Program-made: the position numbers and the translations under genes
Notes under the pieces: generated by a model
Seen by the model: the letters and a program-made list of their open reading frames with translations, nothing else
Database searches by the model: none
Told to the model about the DNA's origin: nothing
Assembly (NCBI RefSeq): GCF_019649055.1
Contig: NW_026570226.1
Location: forward strand, 372,001 to 436,000
Source: Paramacrobiotus metropolitanus
Taxonomy: Eukaryota > Tardigrada > Eutardigrada > Parachela > Macrobiotidae
Direction of reading: 5' to 3'
DNA length: 64,000 nucleotides
Part shown: positions 21,026 to 34,257 of the stretch, in pieces
How positions within the stretch are numbered: the stretch's first letter is position 1
How the letters are laid out: every line of letters begins with the position of its first letter

Positions 21026-21976
21026 GGACGTAAGGATATATGAATCTATTGATATGGAAGCACTAACACATGCATGCGCGCGCACTTTATATTCTTTTGA
21101 AACAAAGTGTATGAGTTGCAGTAAGTAAATGCAGCCGTGATCAGAAAAGGCCTCATTGCGCTGTAGATTGTTTACCGAGTTTGTTTGTGAAATTATACAG
21201 TGTAAAATGCGGCACGCACACCTGAATGTTTATTGTGGCACCGTGTTCCATGTGGTTTTTATTGCAAAATTAAATAGCTTGTCCAGTTATGGACCGCTAT
21301 AACTGCTATCTCCCGGCAAGCAGAAGTAAAGCGCGCTCCGCGTGCAAACTGGGTGACTCAAAATATGGATACCCTTAGCTTAGTTTCTTTTGCTCTTATT
21401 TTTCCGTTAAAATTGCACACCGTATGCTTAACAGAAAATAGTCCTATAAATTAATTATATTAGGACGTTGTATCTTTGCGTTTGTGGCAGTAGATGTGTG
21501 CTAAAAGATTCGGGCAAACTAAGTTGCCGACATCAACAAAATCAGTCATGTTGCGAGCTCTTGTTTGCAATTGCTAACCAAAGTAGACATGAAAAGCCAA
21601 CTTTACCTTGAACTTCACTCAGCGATACTGACGGCTTAACGACTTTAATGTTTGCGCGAACTGTCGGCATCTCCGGCTTGTGATCCCGAAAGGTTATTGT
21701 AAAGCACTTGCAGCAATCCGTTTTATTATGCTGTTCTCATAAATACTGCCGAAATGTGAAGCAGCTTGTTTTCAGCGAAACCGTTGTAGTAATGCAAAGT
21801 CTCCAAACAGAATGATTTGTTACAGTTGAAACATTTCAAAGTTGTTACTTGGGAGTACTACGGCAACACAAAAAATGGTAGACCACATTTTTGTAAGTGC
21901 GATGTGTTAGTAATTATTACTTACATGAGAACACTTTCAAATTGTTTGCACCAGTAGCTAGCTGTGTTTTTGTGTG

Positions 21977-24900
21977 ATGCCATCCAATTCCTTTCAGCAT
22001 CGAAGGCCTAGCAAATCAGCGCAGAATATTGTGCATGCTTATTCGTGCGATACGCTAAATTCTGCCTTCAGTTATCCTCAACAGCGGGACAAAGACGATG
22101 TCCACAGCATTTCCGCCGCTCCAAACCATGAAAAAAATCAACAACAAGAAGAACGTGGACAATGGGGAAATAAGGCAGAATTTGTCCTTTCCTGCATCAG
22201 CTTATCGGTCGGACTTGGAAATGTTAGTTATTGTCTAACAAGTAATTGTTGAAAAAATGTGTTACAGTATATATATAAAGTACTATCAAAATATTTTAGC
22301 CTAGCTATACAGCACAGTGAGCACACGCAGTAGCATTTTTTTGTTTAATTTCGGCGCACTTCTCGTAATATTGCAATGCATGCACTACAACCTGTTGTTA
22401 AATATCAACGGCATCAAAAGAAATCTCAATTATAAAATAGGTGTGGAGATTTCCTTACCTAGCGTACGTAAATGGCGGAGGTACGTTAACCTCAATACTG
22501 CTTAACATGTTTACATTATGTATAATTTTATACTAATTTATATTACATTATGCCGATATCTGCATGTTAGGAGCATTTCTGATTCCGTATATCTGTGTGC
22601 TATTCCTGGTCGGGAAGCCGATGTATTTCCTAGAAATCGCTCTGGGTCAGTATTATTCGCAGGGTCCGGTTAAAATCTGGAAGCGGATCGTGCCTGTTGC
22701 AAAAGGTACTTAAAAATTATTGCTACATACTTACATTATAATTATTGTTAGATATACACAAAGCAACTCAGTCCAATTTATTTTAGGAGTTGGGGTGGCC
22801 CAAGTATTGGCGAGCCTATTCGTTGCCATTTACTACGGTACTTTCCTTTCAGTGACAGCAGTAATAACAAAATTTAATTTGATTCAGATATTTCGATGAG
22901 ATGTTTATTTTTTAGTGGTAATTATGGCATGGACTATGTATTACTTCTGGTCAACACTGATAGCAGCCTGTAAGGGTGAGCCGGTTCCATGGGCGACGTT
23001 TTGTGACAACGAATGGGCACACAAACCAACGTGTATCCATCCCGGAAAAGGGGAAAACGCTGCCGAACATGCGTTGACCATCACCGGATATCATATTCCT
23101 GTTGTGATGTTCACCAATTTGACTAGTGCCATGTCCAGTAAAATGGTTTCATCCAGCCAGCAGTATTTTGACCGATACGTACTCATGAAGTATGACAAAG
23201 CGACAAATTCTGCGCATTCGTTAAGTAACCTTGGAGCGATTAATACGGAAATGTTAGGCTGTCTGGCGGCAACGTGGGTTATCGTTTTCCTGTCACTGGT
23301 CAAGGTACAAGTGCAGCAAATTTATTATACTCGTTCTGCTTTGTACAATTTTTTGTTTATGTAAATACGATGTACAGTACAAGACAATCCTCGTTAAGGA
23401 AAATTGCCGCCAGCGTTTTTTTCTTCAGAGTTTTGCTTTAATGTTAAAATGTTCGTATCAGCACTTCTTTAGTTGCAGTACCTGATTAGTACACTTGAAG
23501 AGGTGGTCACATGTAGCAGTGCACCACAACGCTGAAGAACAAAAAATCACTAAATTTTCTTGTAAAAGACTTTACTGCGCTGATATAGATCGACTAAGAG
23601 ATAGCGTGGTATTTAAAAATGTGAATACTTGTATACAGTACTTGCTTTCTTAGGGAGTAAAATCATCCGGAAAGGTCGTGTATGTCACTTCTTCCATGCC
23701 CTTTGTCGTGCTCATCATCCTTCTCATTCGAGGTCTGCACCAGAATTCCTGTGCATTTTAAAATTTTCAAAGCTTAGAGTAGCTTCTGTATTGGTTCGAC
23801 TTTTTTATTCTGCGTTACTTTAATTGCTTATTGCTGCATAGGTGCTACTTTAACAAACGCTGTGGATGGAATTCTGTACTTTGTCGTGCCGAAATTTGAC
23901 AAGATCCTTAGCATCCAGGTATCATAAACGCTTTTTGTATAACTAATATTCAGTTATAAAAATTCGGTGTGTGGTTCAAAAAAGACCTGGAGAGCAGCAG
24001 CGGAGCAAATGTTCTTCTCACTCAGCGTAGCGTTTGGATCCTTAACTATGCTCGGTACAGTAAACTCATTTGCACTGATGTTCATTGACTGTGTGCAATG
24101 CTGTTACGTTATTGCAGGGTCCTACAATAAATTTAATAATAACTGCTATCAGTAAGTTTCGGTACTAATTCCGTACTTATAAGCATCTGATGCCGCCGAA
24201 CGCCATGAACTGCAAATAAACGGCACAGATTATAATAATAATTAACGACGACCATCATAAAATTGCGTATGTTACGGTTTGCAGAGATGCTCTTATTGTA
24301 TCAGTCCTGGACTCAGCAACTAGTGTGACCGCCGGCCTGGCAATGTTTTCCGTTCTGGGATTTTTAGCTGGTGAACGGGGCGTCGGGGTGGAAAATGTCA
24401 TCGCTTCCGGACCAGGACTGGCGTTTGTCACCTTTCCAGAAGCGCTGAACCAAATGCCGGTGCCTCATCTTTGGGCTATACTTTTTTTCATAATGTAAGG
24501 AACCCTAAAAGTGTTATATATTGTAGGAGTTCGTTGTAATAAAAAATAACAAGGATTTCATCACTAGAATTAGTATCCAATCGAGAGTATCGATTAGGGT
24601 ACTGGTCACAGAAATACTTTTAAATACACGCCATTTACTGGGCAATTCTCTGTTTCAGGTTATTTACGCTCGGGTACGCACAACGGGTGACTTCTGAATA
24701 CACAAAAATTAAAAAAGCACTATGCTCATAAGTGAGATTGAGCACATCGTTGACAGGCTGGGAAGTGAGATTGGTTTACTGGAGAACTTTCTGACGTATC
24801 TATTTGACACATTCCCATCATGGCGGCCCAAAAAGCCTTACGTGGTCGGGATAATTTGTACTGCCTGCTTTCTTCTGGGTATCATGTTTATTACACAGGT

Positions 24901-26134
24901 ATGTTTAACGTATAATTAAAACTGGAAAAGCATTCATTTATCTCCTTACATTTGCATAGCATAACCGTTAAGGTCACGCGGTTTCAGGAGTGCTGTTGAA
25001 TTTAGGGCGGTGTGGATCTGTTCGACATTTTTAATGAGTACTCTGGCGGATATTCGGTGCTCTTTGCTGCCACACTGGAGATAATCTGTGTCATGTGGAT
25101 ATACGGTATGAAGAGATTTCTCAATAATCTTCGAGAAATGCTAGGGAAACCCGGAGAGGTCAGCTATTATTGGAGGTACGACGAATCATTTTGTCTCTGA
25201 ATTTTAGTTCACTTAACTTCGAAGGCATTCCCTAGCCTCGTAATAGGGCACCTAAGAGCGTTCACCATATACTCGTAAATATTGCATGACCGATGGACTG
25301 CTGTAATAAACTGATTATTGACCATGATTTTGCAGATGTGCTTGGTCAGCTCTGAGTCCAGTGACGCTGCTGGTATGTTCTTCCCGTTTTTCAAACGCGA
25401 AACGATACTTTTGTCGATTGACCTTTTCTTTTTGTCAAAGTTTATGTTGACCTTAAATCATAAAACGATAGTTATCTCAGCATATATAATTTTGTGTTTT
25501 CATTACCTATCCGAGATCCACGAAAACCATAATTTAATTTTCACAAGTCTCATCATGTGTTGTTAGCTCACGTGTATGAATATATGAAGTTATCAGTGTG
25601 AATTGTACTACACTGTACACAGAAGATGAATTAAAATCCCTTAATTTAATAATTATGCCAAAATTATAAAACAGTTCATTTCGCCGAAACTCTAACTTAT
25701 CTGCCTGATGTTGTAGTTCATCCTTGTCGTATCCTTGGTTTCGTATAAAACGCTGAACGAGAGTTCCCATGGGCATTTTCCATTATGGGCCGACGCCATC
25801 GGATGGATTCTAGCCGGGATCGGTATCCTGCAGTTTCCGGCATGGGCAGTTTATGTGTTTATTAACACAAAAGGAGATACATGGAAAGAGGTCAGCATCA
25901 ATTACAGTAATCGGCCACAAAAATTTACAGTAGTTTAAATACTCTTCTGCCTTTCCATTCCAGAAATTCATAAGGAGCATCTGGCCGGACGATCGGTCAG
26001 CTCCACCCACACCACCTCCACAAAATTTCAACCTCCATACGCTACCGCGCGATGCTTTTCCAAATGAAAATGCCATTACGGATATTCCTATATCCTTCGC
26101 AAATTACGGGTTCCAAGATGAACGCACGTTTTAA
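21977..26134 (+). CDS. SLC6 Na+/Cl--dependent (amino acid) transporter, copy B
   Basis: Sixteen exons: 21977-22222, 22441-22480, 22571-22705, 22787-22837, 22916-23304, 23654-23732, 23842-23918, 23985-24054, 24118-24151, 24285-24494, 24659-24673, 24757-24898, 25006-25175, 25336-25372, 25717-25890, 25964-26134; 679 aa, in frame throughout. It is a close paralog of the preceding gene, with TM1 [22 protein letters not shown]6 [25 protein letters not shown] and the loop Cys pair [12 protein letters not shown]. The N-terminus (about 60 residues, [17 protein letters not shown]...) and Pro-rich C-terminus differ most from copy A. It should be a plasma-membrane amino-acid-type symporter. The acceptor before 23985 (GGTTCAAAAAAG) lacks a pyrimidine tract. 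An AATAAA starts 2 nt after the stop. Confidence 0.9.
24659..24673 (+). other. 15-nt microexon in SLC6 copy B
   Basis: GTTATTTACGCTCGG, between TGTTTCAG and GTACGC, gives the residues LFTLG of TM8. Together with the next exon (142 nt) it equals the single 157-nt exon of copy A, so frame and sequence demand it. Confidence 0.85.
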
Positions 26135-26135
26135 A

Positions 26136-26141
26136 AATAAA
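26136..26141 (+). terminator. Polyadenylation signal of SLC6 copy B
   Basis: AATAAA begins 2 nt after the TAA stop, so the 3' UTR would be only about 20-30 nt. Confidence 0.5.
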
Positions 26142-26691
26142 ATTAATATTCGTGATTTTTTCTTCACTAGATATGAGTATTTGTTAACTTGTTTGCTTTT
26201 CGCCCTAAGGATGACATTGTGTTGCTCACAAAGAAGCGTATGCAGAATGCTTCTCGAAGTTTTTTCCACCTTGTGAAAGACAAACCCCAGATGCAAGCAA
26301 AGCGCACCAGAAGACAACAAATGCATAAATTTTATAACCAAACAATATTCGTCAGGAAACCAACAACAAAAACAGCCGACAAATCAAAAAGTATTAGAGG
26401 GTGGCTACCATAACAGCAATAACACTATCCTCTCAATTTTCGAGACCAGAAACATCTTAATGAACACAAAAAGAAACAAACCTTTGATATAAATTCGGCA
26501 TTTCTGAGAGCCAAATAAACACCTGAATTTCTTCGCATTTGAGCTGAACAATATAATCCTGCCTACCACCAGATCCTTCAACCGACTCAACGAACGATTC
26601 TATTTGTACAACTGAAGATCAACATTTCTTATCAACCAGTAAACTAATTCTACTACAAAAAAATAACTGGAACGAAAAGTCTTGAATTTTT

Positions 26692-29600
26692 TCACGGCTT
26701 GAAATACAAATATCCAGGAGCTCCTACGAAAAAATGAGTATTAGCAAATTCAGCCATAATAGCCAACAACGGAGGCGTGATCGTTCATAAAATGATTACT
26801 TATCTGATTCAGCCCTACTCGTAGCATTACTTATAAAAATACATACTGGATGTACAAAGATAAAAATCCGTTTAACATACCTTTGAGGCACTTCTCACGA
26901 ATTTTTCCAAACTCTGATTCAAAAAAATCCAACGCTTCGGCTAAAGTAGAACCATTCTGCATGGTGCTTTCTTCTTTTTGCACTGCGGTTTGCTGCTCCA
27001 AGGTCACTTTGGAATCTCCACTTTCGCGAGGGCGCTCGTTCTGTGCCGTTCCGCAATCTTTTTCAGCTTCCAACTTTCGCCCATGTTCCAAAGGCACCAC
27101 TGGCAGGACACTTGGTTGAGATCGATTATGGTCGAAATTACGATTATGGTAGTAGACATTGGACTGACCATGTGAGTAATGAGCTGTCGGATAATATCCC
27201 CGTGGTCCATTACCACGATTCCCATAATGTCGACCCCTGTCATGATACCGGCCATAGGATTTTTCTCGAAACGGCAATTTTAGGTCCGGACGATGGTAAA
27301 TCTGCGGGCCAGTTCGCGGCGCCAACGGTTGACTTGGTTTCATAGTGCGTAACAGTGCTGCGTGTGTTTCATATGTATGGACGTTGGTTGTCTCGCCGAA
27401 ATCTGGATAGTATGGCTGGCCGAACGTACTGCTCTTCTGCGAGCTATTCGATGTTGCTCTATTGATGGGCTCCGTGGGCGCACTTTGTATAACCCGCTCC
27501 AGAGTCACTTCTTCCGAATGATACTGAGTTTCCACGGGCGGGCATTCTATAACAGTCGTAGGCGTAGTGTGCTCCTCCAGAGGCTGTTCGACAGGACAAT
27601 CCGCGTCGTTACCACACGGTGTCGGCGTAGTATCAACACTTGTCACTAAGTCAGGATTATTATTCTCTGAATCTGCAATTCCTCTTCCATCGGCTTCCAG
27701 ACCCTTTTCTTCGTGTTCTATATCCGAAACTTTCGGCGGCTGGACGACATCACCCTGACTAATCGAAGCCGACTGCGGCGCAACTGCTTCCGTCGAAACC
27801 GCTTGAGCATATCCATTATGAGCACCTTTGGCAATGTCCGCATAGCTAATTCCCGGAGTCGGAAGACGAGTTGCCGGAGCAGAAGTGGTTTTGCCGGTGC
27901 CTGAAACCAAGACCATATAAAATTATTATCACTGCAATTAATTTAGTGAAACCTCGTTTCGACTTCAAACCGCACTCACCATTTTTCGAATTTTTAACCG
28001 GCATCGACCGCACAGAGTCGCGATCGCTGCTGTCACCCGCAGCTTCCATTCCTACAGGCGTTGGTTCCAACCCGACTTTCTTGATGTCTCCTGCGGAATT
28101 TCGACGGCGTAGCTGATATTCAGAGGCAGCCGGCGGCACACTGACCGAGGCTGACTGTTTACTCGGAGTTTTGGACTGGGAAGCCGAGCTGCGCGTTCGG
28201 TTAGAAGCAGCCGTACCATTGTATTTATAGGCACCCGGATAGGAAGCTTGGCTTTTAGCAGCCGGAGAAGTCTTCTGTGCGTATCGACGTGGACCCACCA
28301 CCTGGAATTCAGTGTCCGAATGGTGATCACTGACACATTCCGGCGTCATTGGCTTGGTCGCTGGAACAACTACCGGAACATCTGGCGCCACGTCCACACC
28401 GCGCTCACGTTCGTTCACCAAAAACGAAGAAACGCTAGAATCTTTGGACGTTACTGACTGGCTTTTACCTACAGAAAATATAGATGTAAATATACCGATT
28501 ACTATGCAACCCCTGAGTTAACCTACGCAAGACGTTATGCAATTTTATGATTTTTTACCATCTACGGAAGTGTGTATAACATGCCTGCTCGTCTACACTT
28601 TAAACAATCAATGTTAATGTATGCACCTTTCGATTTTTTCTTCTTAATCTTCCGCTTCTTTTTCTTCGCCTGCGCCGATCCGCCAGCCAAAGAAGGATCA
28701 AGCTTGTCCAGTTCGTCAATATCTGCGTCCTGAGTGTACCCGTCTAAAGGCATGGATCCGTGATCTATTTCCATTTTATCCACGGAGGAGCGGGATGAAT
28801 TGCTGCTAGTACGGCAGACAACCATCTTTTCGGACGGAGGTATTTCCGGCAGCTGCATTTGATTTTCGGCTGGACACCCAATATCTATGCTATCTACAGC
28901 CATCATGTCTTCCAGCGGAGTCATTTCCACATCACAGTCAACGTTGTAGTCGAGGGAATCCGCCATGAAGTCCATGACCGGCTCGGCTTGGAAGAATACT
29001 TCTTTGCTTTGGTTTACAATATCACACACTGCTGCATCGGGTACTGACTCAGGATCTGAACCATGGAAACTCTCCACTTCTTCGCTATCACTTTGGTCAG
29101 TTTTCTTGTTATTCAACGGACGGTAAGGTATAGATGTGTCGATACTTGTGTGGTCCTTCTTGGACTTGGAGCGGCTATGTGCTTTCTTTCCTTTACCAGC
29201 ATTTGAAGCACTATTGAAGTAATTTTCCGCTTCGTTGGAGTTTCTCGAAACGTCTGTAAAATATATCGTATTAGCTATAATCGTGTCATGCCATCGCTTT
29301 AACCTCGTCAAAACTACCATGTTTCTAACGTTTTGATAGTCTATTGGTAATATCGTATAGGCAACTTTCTAAATAACATATCCAATCTATCCTCAGTTTA
29401 TACCACAGATTGGGCTTCTAACCTGCTACGGACGCCTTTTGCTCATGCAGATTGAAACACAATCTATCAAGGAAATCACTGGCTTCACCGTCCGCCGCCT
29501 TTTGGAATGCTCGATTATAGAAATCATTCTGACTGTCGAGACTCGATCCCAGTACCACGTCAGGCTTCTTCTTGTCGAACTTGGTGAGTTTCTGCAGTCG

Positions 29601-30783
29601 ACGCTTACGACCCGCTTTCTTCTTCAGGTATTCGTGGTTGTTATCCGGGGAAGGATCACTCTGGGACCCGCCTTTTGGCACCGACAGGGTCTGCTGTGTT
29701 GAAAAACCTGCAATGTTGTTATAAACTTATGACCATGTATGGAAATGCTTCAAGAAAGGGGGGAAACACTGTTCTATACCCAACGCTCCGGACTCCCGAT
29801 CAGAACCCGTATCCTTCCCAGACATTCTACGAGTGTTTTCCGAACCACTAGAAAAGAATACCAGATTTAAGAAAATAAAATCCATCACAACAATAGCAAT
29901 ACAGGACATATGTCTAACCGTAATTACGTGAGTTAAGTACATACTTTGAGAGATCAATTTCAGTGCCATAGTTTAACGCATCCGCGCAACTTCTCACGGA
30001 AGGGTAAATGGCTAAAACGTGAGGCGGATGGTTTAAATTATCAGCCATAAAACTTCTCATATCATATTTTCCATCATCTGAAAATAAACAAAATCAAAAT
30101 ATTAAAAATACACCAAGAACTGGTAATGGCATGCAGTGGGCCAGGCGGTCAGCATTCCCTCACCATTTTCATCCTGAATATTGAGTACGGCCATTGTAGG
30201 ATAGCATCCATAATCATGTTCTAAAATGATCACGCCGAATCTCTCTACAATGAGCTCGAACATTTTTTAAACACAGCAGTAGGACAAGGAACTCACCACC
30301 GCTGGCATTGCTGGCTGCGGAGTTATCCGCTTCTTCTGACTCATCGGAGGCATTACTGGATGCCTTGGAAGACCCGGCTGAACCCAGCGACAGACTGCTG
30401 TTAACCATTGTCGAGGCCTTGGCGGGACCCTTCACATCCCCATCGCCGATAACGGCAACGGAACGCGCCGAGAGGAGATCATTAGTATGATTGCCGTTGA
30501 CGGTCTTCAGTGGTTTTATCTGGCCCGGGAAAGCCCGCTCTTCTTTGTCGATTTTCGCCCGCTCCTTTTTCAGCATAGCAGTGGCCATGCCTTTCGCTTC
30601 TGGACCACTGTCTGGTTTCTCGCACCGTGATACACAATCCAGCAAGCTCTTTAGGTCGTGTTCGTCCATGCCATTGACGTCCGCGATAGAGCTCAAGTCG
30701 GTGTGCGATGCACGACCGTGACTACTGGCGGACTTCTTCCCTCCTGCCTTTCTTCCCTTAGAATTCCCGCTGGAGCTGGACAT
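26692..30783 (-). CDS. Unrecognised 1065-aa low-complexity protein
   Basis: Nine exons on the minus strand: 30783-30297, 30220-30164, 30077-29945, 29847-29780, 29707-29423, 29253-28627, 28468-27980, 27900-26881, 26723-26692; 3198 nt, in frame. Junctions rest on splice motifs and frame continuity; the last exon (32 nt, ending YLYFKP) is the least certain. Mostly Ser/Lys/Asp/Glu-rich and probably disordered. Visible pieces: a basic stretch KKKAGRKRRLQKLTKFDKKK (about 290), a very basic KKKKRKIKKKKSKG (about 540), LPTPGISYADIAKG (about 735), an Arg/Gly/Tyr/His-rich region (about 930-970) that could bind RNA, and a short acidic helix ALDFFESEFGKIREKCLK near the C-terminus. I do not recognise the family. 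The composition suggests a nuclear or RNA-associated protein, which is only a guess. Confidence 0.75.
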
Positions 30784-32182
30784 TTTCCTTGAGATTAAAA
30801 CTGAAGATCACGATCCAACAGATCATAAAATTAAAACGAAAAAGTTTAAAGGCTAAAAACGGTTAGGGCTCCCACGGGTGGACGGGGATCAGCTCCAGTA
30901 ACCCCATTAGTCATACAGCATTTGCTTTATGTACAGTATGAGTACTGTACCCTCAAGACCTTAACCCAGCTGAACCACAATCAATCAAACGTAGACTGCA
31001 GAAAACGTTTCCATCAGAGAGGAAAATGGTTTATTTACACCAAAGAATAACCGCTATACCTATCATTTTAGTAAACAAGAACAGAATATCAAAAGGAACC
31101 AAATCCAGGGTCCATAATTGCGTCAGAAAAACGTCAATGTACACCAAAATCTTCGTAGGAGATAAAAGAAACTCGGTTTGGGAACTTTTCCTCGCATGCG
31201 AGTACATTACACTTTACAGCACGTTTATAATGCGACCTGCAAAGTGACAGGAAAAGCGCAGCGTTCGTATTCGTACAAAATAGAGACAGAAAGCACACTA
31301 TGTACGACAGTGGCGTACCGAACGTAACGCAAATTATTTTTTAACCATGTGAGCTATGATTGTAATGATTGTGTGGATGCAGGCTCGTATGGTTACGAAC
31401 CACCCCCAGTTTATTGCTTTTAACCATGTGATCATAGCTGATGTGCCGGGGCAAGGCACGGTAAATAATTTTCAAGTAAAAAATGTTTCCTTTCACGGAC
31501 GCCGAATCGCGACGAAAGGGTCACCATAAAGTTTTATAACTACCAGTGGAAGTAAGAAAATTGCAGTACAAGTATATAAGATAATAAAGGTATCAAATTA
31601 ATCATTAATATAATAATATAAAACATTATTCGTAATACCTTTAGTGTGCCATCACTATTTGATTCGTCTATCACCGAAGTGGACAAAAAAACAGTCCGAA
31701 CTACGTAGTGATTACTTGTTAGCCAATTTAGTGATCGTAGCATTTTATAGTGATCGTAGCATTTTATATCTAGTATTCATTAAGTACAGTACATATTTTC
31801 GCACAGTTTAATACGTACGTTTGTAACATACGCCTTGTATGGCGAATTTGTGCGTTCCGGCTTATTGCAGAATCAACATAAAACCTTTTTCCGTTTTCAG
31901 CAGTTTGAAAAACCATTTTTATTTTATCGATCACGATCCCGAAAAGAGTGGCAAGTTGCAGAATAGCACAGCATCAACGTCATGACTAGCATCTTCGCTC
32001 TCTACTGCCAAGATAACAAAAAAGTTTCAGTATCCACTATCAGGTGAACAGACTAAGGGAAGCATTTTGTTAAAATCTGCCGACAATATCATATTAATAA
32101 ATAATAAGGCCCAGGCGGCCGGGCCCAATGGTACTCAATCACAATACCAGCACTGCCACCGCAAAATACTGTACACCAATTC
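30784..32182. other. Intergenic region upstream of the unrecognised gene
   Basis: No coding sequence is seen. It holds the presumed promoter of the gene ending at 30783 and the 3' flank of OXNAD1. A 14-nt direct repeat TTTTAACCATGTGA occurs at 31339 and 31418, each followed by one arm of a 9-bp inverted repeat (AGCTATGAT / ATCATAGCT). Confidence 0.5.
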
Positions 32183-34257
32183 TTACACCGCATTTTTACT
32201 AATGGATGCGGGGGACGGTGGTGGCGTCACAGTCCATGCCTCATAGGCAATTTGCTCATCGGAAATTCCGCATTCCTGTTGCAAAAACTTACTTTTCATA
32301 TCCGAACCTGCACGCTTCACATGATGATACACAATCATATACAGAATACTTACAAGTTACAGGTTTCGTATCAGCTACTAATAAGTCTCGATATACAATG
32401 ATACAAGTATAATGCAAGCATAAATCGCAACTTTCTGGACATTCTATAATGTTCCACTTTCTGTACGCACCTTGAGAGCAGGAACTAAACTCGTCACCAT
32501 TTCCCTTGGCCCGCAAATGTAGCACATGACGCGTTTTATATCCAACCATGATTTGCCGCCCTTCTTTGCTGTGACAGTGCTTAAGATATCCAACGCAGTT
32601 ATTCGACCAGCTACAAAAGAATACAGTACCTATGCCGAAGTGACGGGAAATTCTCATTACCCCCCATAAGACAGCCATACGAACAAACTAAAGATTTCGA
32701 CTATTCAATGATGGAAAACCATGCGACGTGCGTAATCCACGCGCATTAGTCAGCAATTCAGCATTAACAATAGAATAAGTATCTATTATCAGCCCAAAGG
32801 GGCTACAACACTTCTTCGTGTCATATTTTGGCAGGGTTACGGAGGTGGGATTTCGTTTTCTGGAGAAATGCGCTGCCGACAATAAACGTATTCGTTACGG
32901 CTTATGGTCACAGAATGCTGACGGATACTACCAAAAGGATCGTAAAATGACCGAAAAGATACTGACAAAGAATAATCTCGAAAATTTCAATGTGCGGCAT
33001 TTCATATTTTATAAATTAGGTAATAATTCCAAACAATGCTGTCACTGAACAATCTCTAACGAAATCAAATACCTACAGTCGCAGAAAAATAAAAGTTACT
33101 TCATAGAATATAAAAATCTAACTTACGGTGAATTGTAAATTTCGAGCCGACATCACTGACGTTCTTGAACTGAGAGGCAAATAAAACACACTGGAAATTG
33201 ATGTCGTCCGAAATCCTCATAAAATCATCCTGCAAAGCAAAATCTACTAATGTATTAAATGCAATATTTGCAATGCATATGCCATCAGACCGAACCGTAA
33301 ACAAACAAAGGTGAAACAACAGCACAGTCTAAAAATAAGTACTCCAAAGTCCAAACCTTGAACAAAAGCTCGGACGGGCTTTTGGCGCAATACAACAACG
33401 TTGCATGCCCAGGACAATGTCCAAAAGATTTTGCATAATGATCGTCATATAAATCTTTATCGTGAAGTATTATCGATCGGACAGGATTGATTCCCACTCC
33501 ACCGGCCAGCAGCAAGAGATCCTTGGGCGGATCGGATGGTCGCGGATCGTAAAAGAATTCTCCGCCGGCTTGGATCTGCACCGTCGATCCGACCCGACAC
33601 TACCCGTGCAGAAGCGTATATAAGGACGCTACGCATGATTATCGTCTCAAATGCCCACCAACTTTATCGTGCACCCAAGCCACCGGAGGGTGCTTTGATT
33701 TTTTCACGGCCAGCTCAAGTAATCGCTGTTCACGGAGGAGTTTCGGGGTAGAGCAAATCGAGAAGCCTCCGACAATGTCCACTCCCGAAATCGTGAAGTC
33801 CACCCTGTTTAAAATCTTCATGTAAACAAAAAGTGCGCGTAATTGGACAAAAGAAGCCGGGGCGCGCACCATTGTCCGGATTTAAAGGTGAATTTAGGTT
33901 CGTCTACCCGAAGAACAACTTTCTTCACAGTTGGTGAAATATCCAGCATTTCCGTTACAACAGCAGTGGCCGAAACCTAAAGGAAGGATTTTGGAAAATA
34001 ATTTCCCTATTTATCTCACAGCTCCAATGGACTTCCAACTCACCATCAATAAAATTCCACAAATTAAAAAGTCCCAGTTTTATACACAAGTTACAAGTAC
34101 AACACTAACAGACTTGTATAAGACTGACTTTACCTACATCATTTCGTGGCTCGTTTGCCGTAATTTCGGTGTGGAACATCCTTAATTTCGTCAGCACTTT
34201 TTCTGCTTTCTCCAAAAACTGGCGAGATTTCGTACGAGCGAAGGAGATATGTAGCAT
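32183..34257 (-). CDS. OXNAD1: Oxidoreductase NAD-binding domain-containing protein 1 (OXNAD1)
   Basis: Seven exons on minus: 34257-34138, 33976-33870, 33804-33663, 33599-33357, 33229-33127, 32610-32471, 32314-32183; 328 aa (human about 312). It is a ferredoxin-reductase-fold protein. The FAD-binding part has [24 protein letters not shown]; a Gly-rich motif [16 protein letters not shown] precedes the NAD-binding part, which ends with YICGPREM. The N-terminus ([14 protein letters not shown]...) is basic and lacks early acidic residues, which fits the mitochondrial location known for the family. The substrate is unknown even in vertebrates. The intron at 33662-33600 is only 63 nt. The final acceptor (GTGAAG|CGT) is poor, so the last exon border is the weakest. 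The extreme C-terminus is SKNAV, not the usual EKWW. Confidence 0.85.
32831..33021 (+). other. Possible stray exon on + inside an OXNAD1 intron
   Basis: Between TTTTGGCAG and GTAATAATT a plus-strand frame reads [20 protein letters not shown] through [13 protein letters not shown] with no stop. Its length and pattern vaguely recall the last half of a flavoprotein NAD-binding domain. It lies antisense in the 516-nt intron between OXNAD1 exons 5 and 6. I see no partner exons on +, so it may be chance. Confidence 0.25.

Larger units (their letters stand above)
19300..21976. other. Intergenic region between the two SLC6 copies
   Basis: No gene is seen. The region is AT-rich and repeat-laden: a GC-rich hairpin at 19583, a 46-nt-period tandem repeat at 20150, a second GC-rich hairpin at 20391 and a diverged duplication at about 20750-21025. 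It must hold the promoter of copy B. Confidence 0.6.

Noticed and set aside
26837-26880. Read-through C-terminus MLNGFLSLYIQYVFL of the unrecognised gene
   Set aside because: A strong donor AAAG|GTATGT ends the exon at 26881; the extra residues are intronic.
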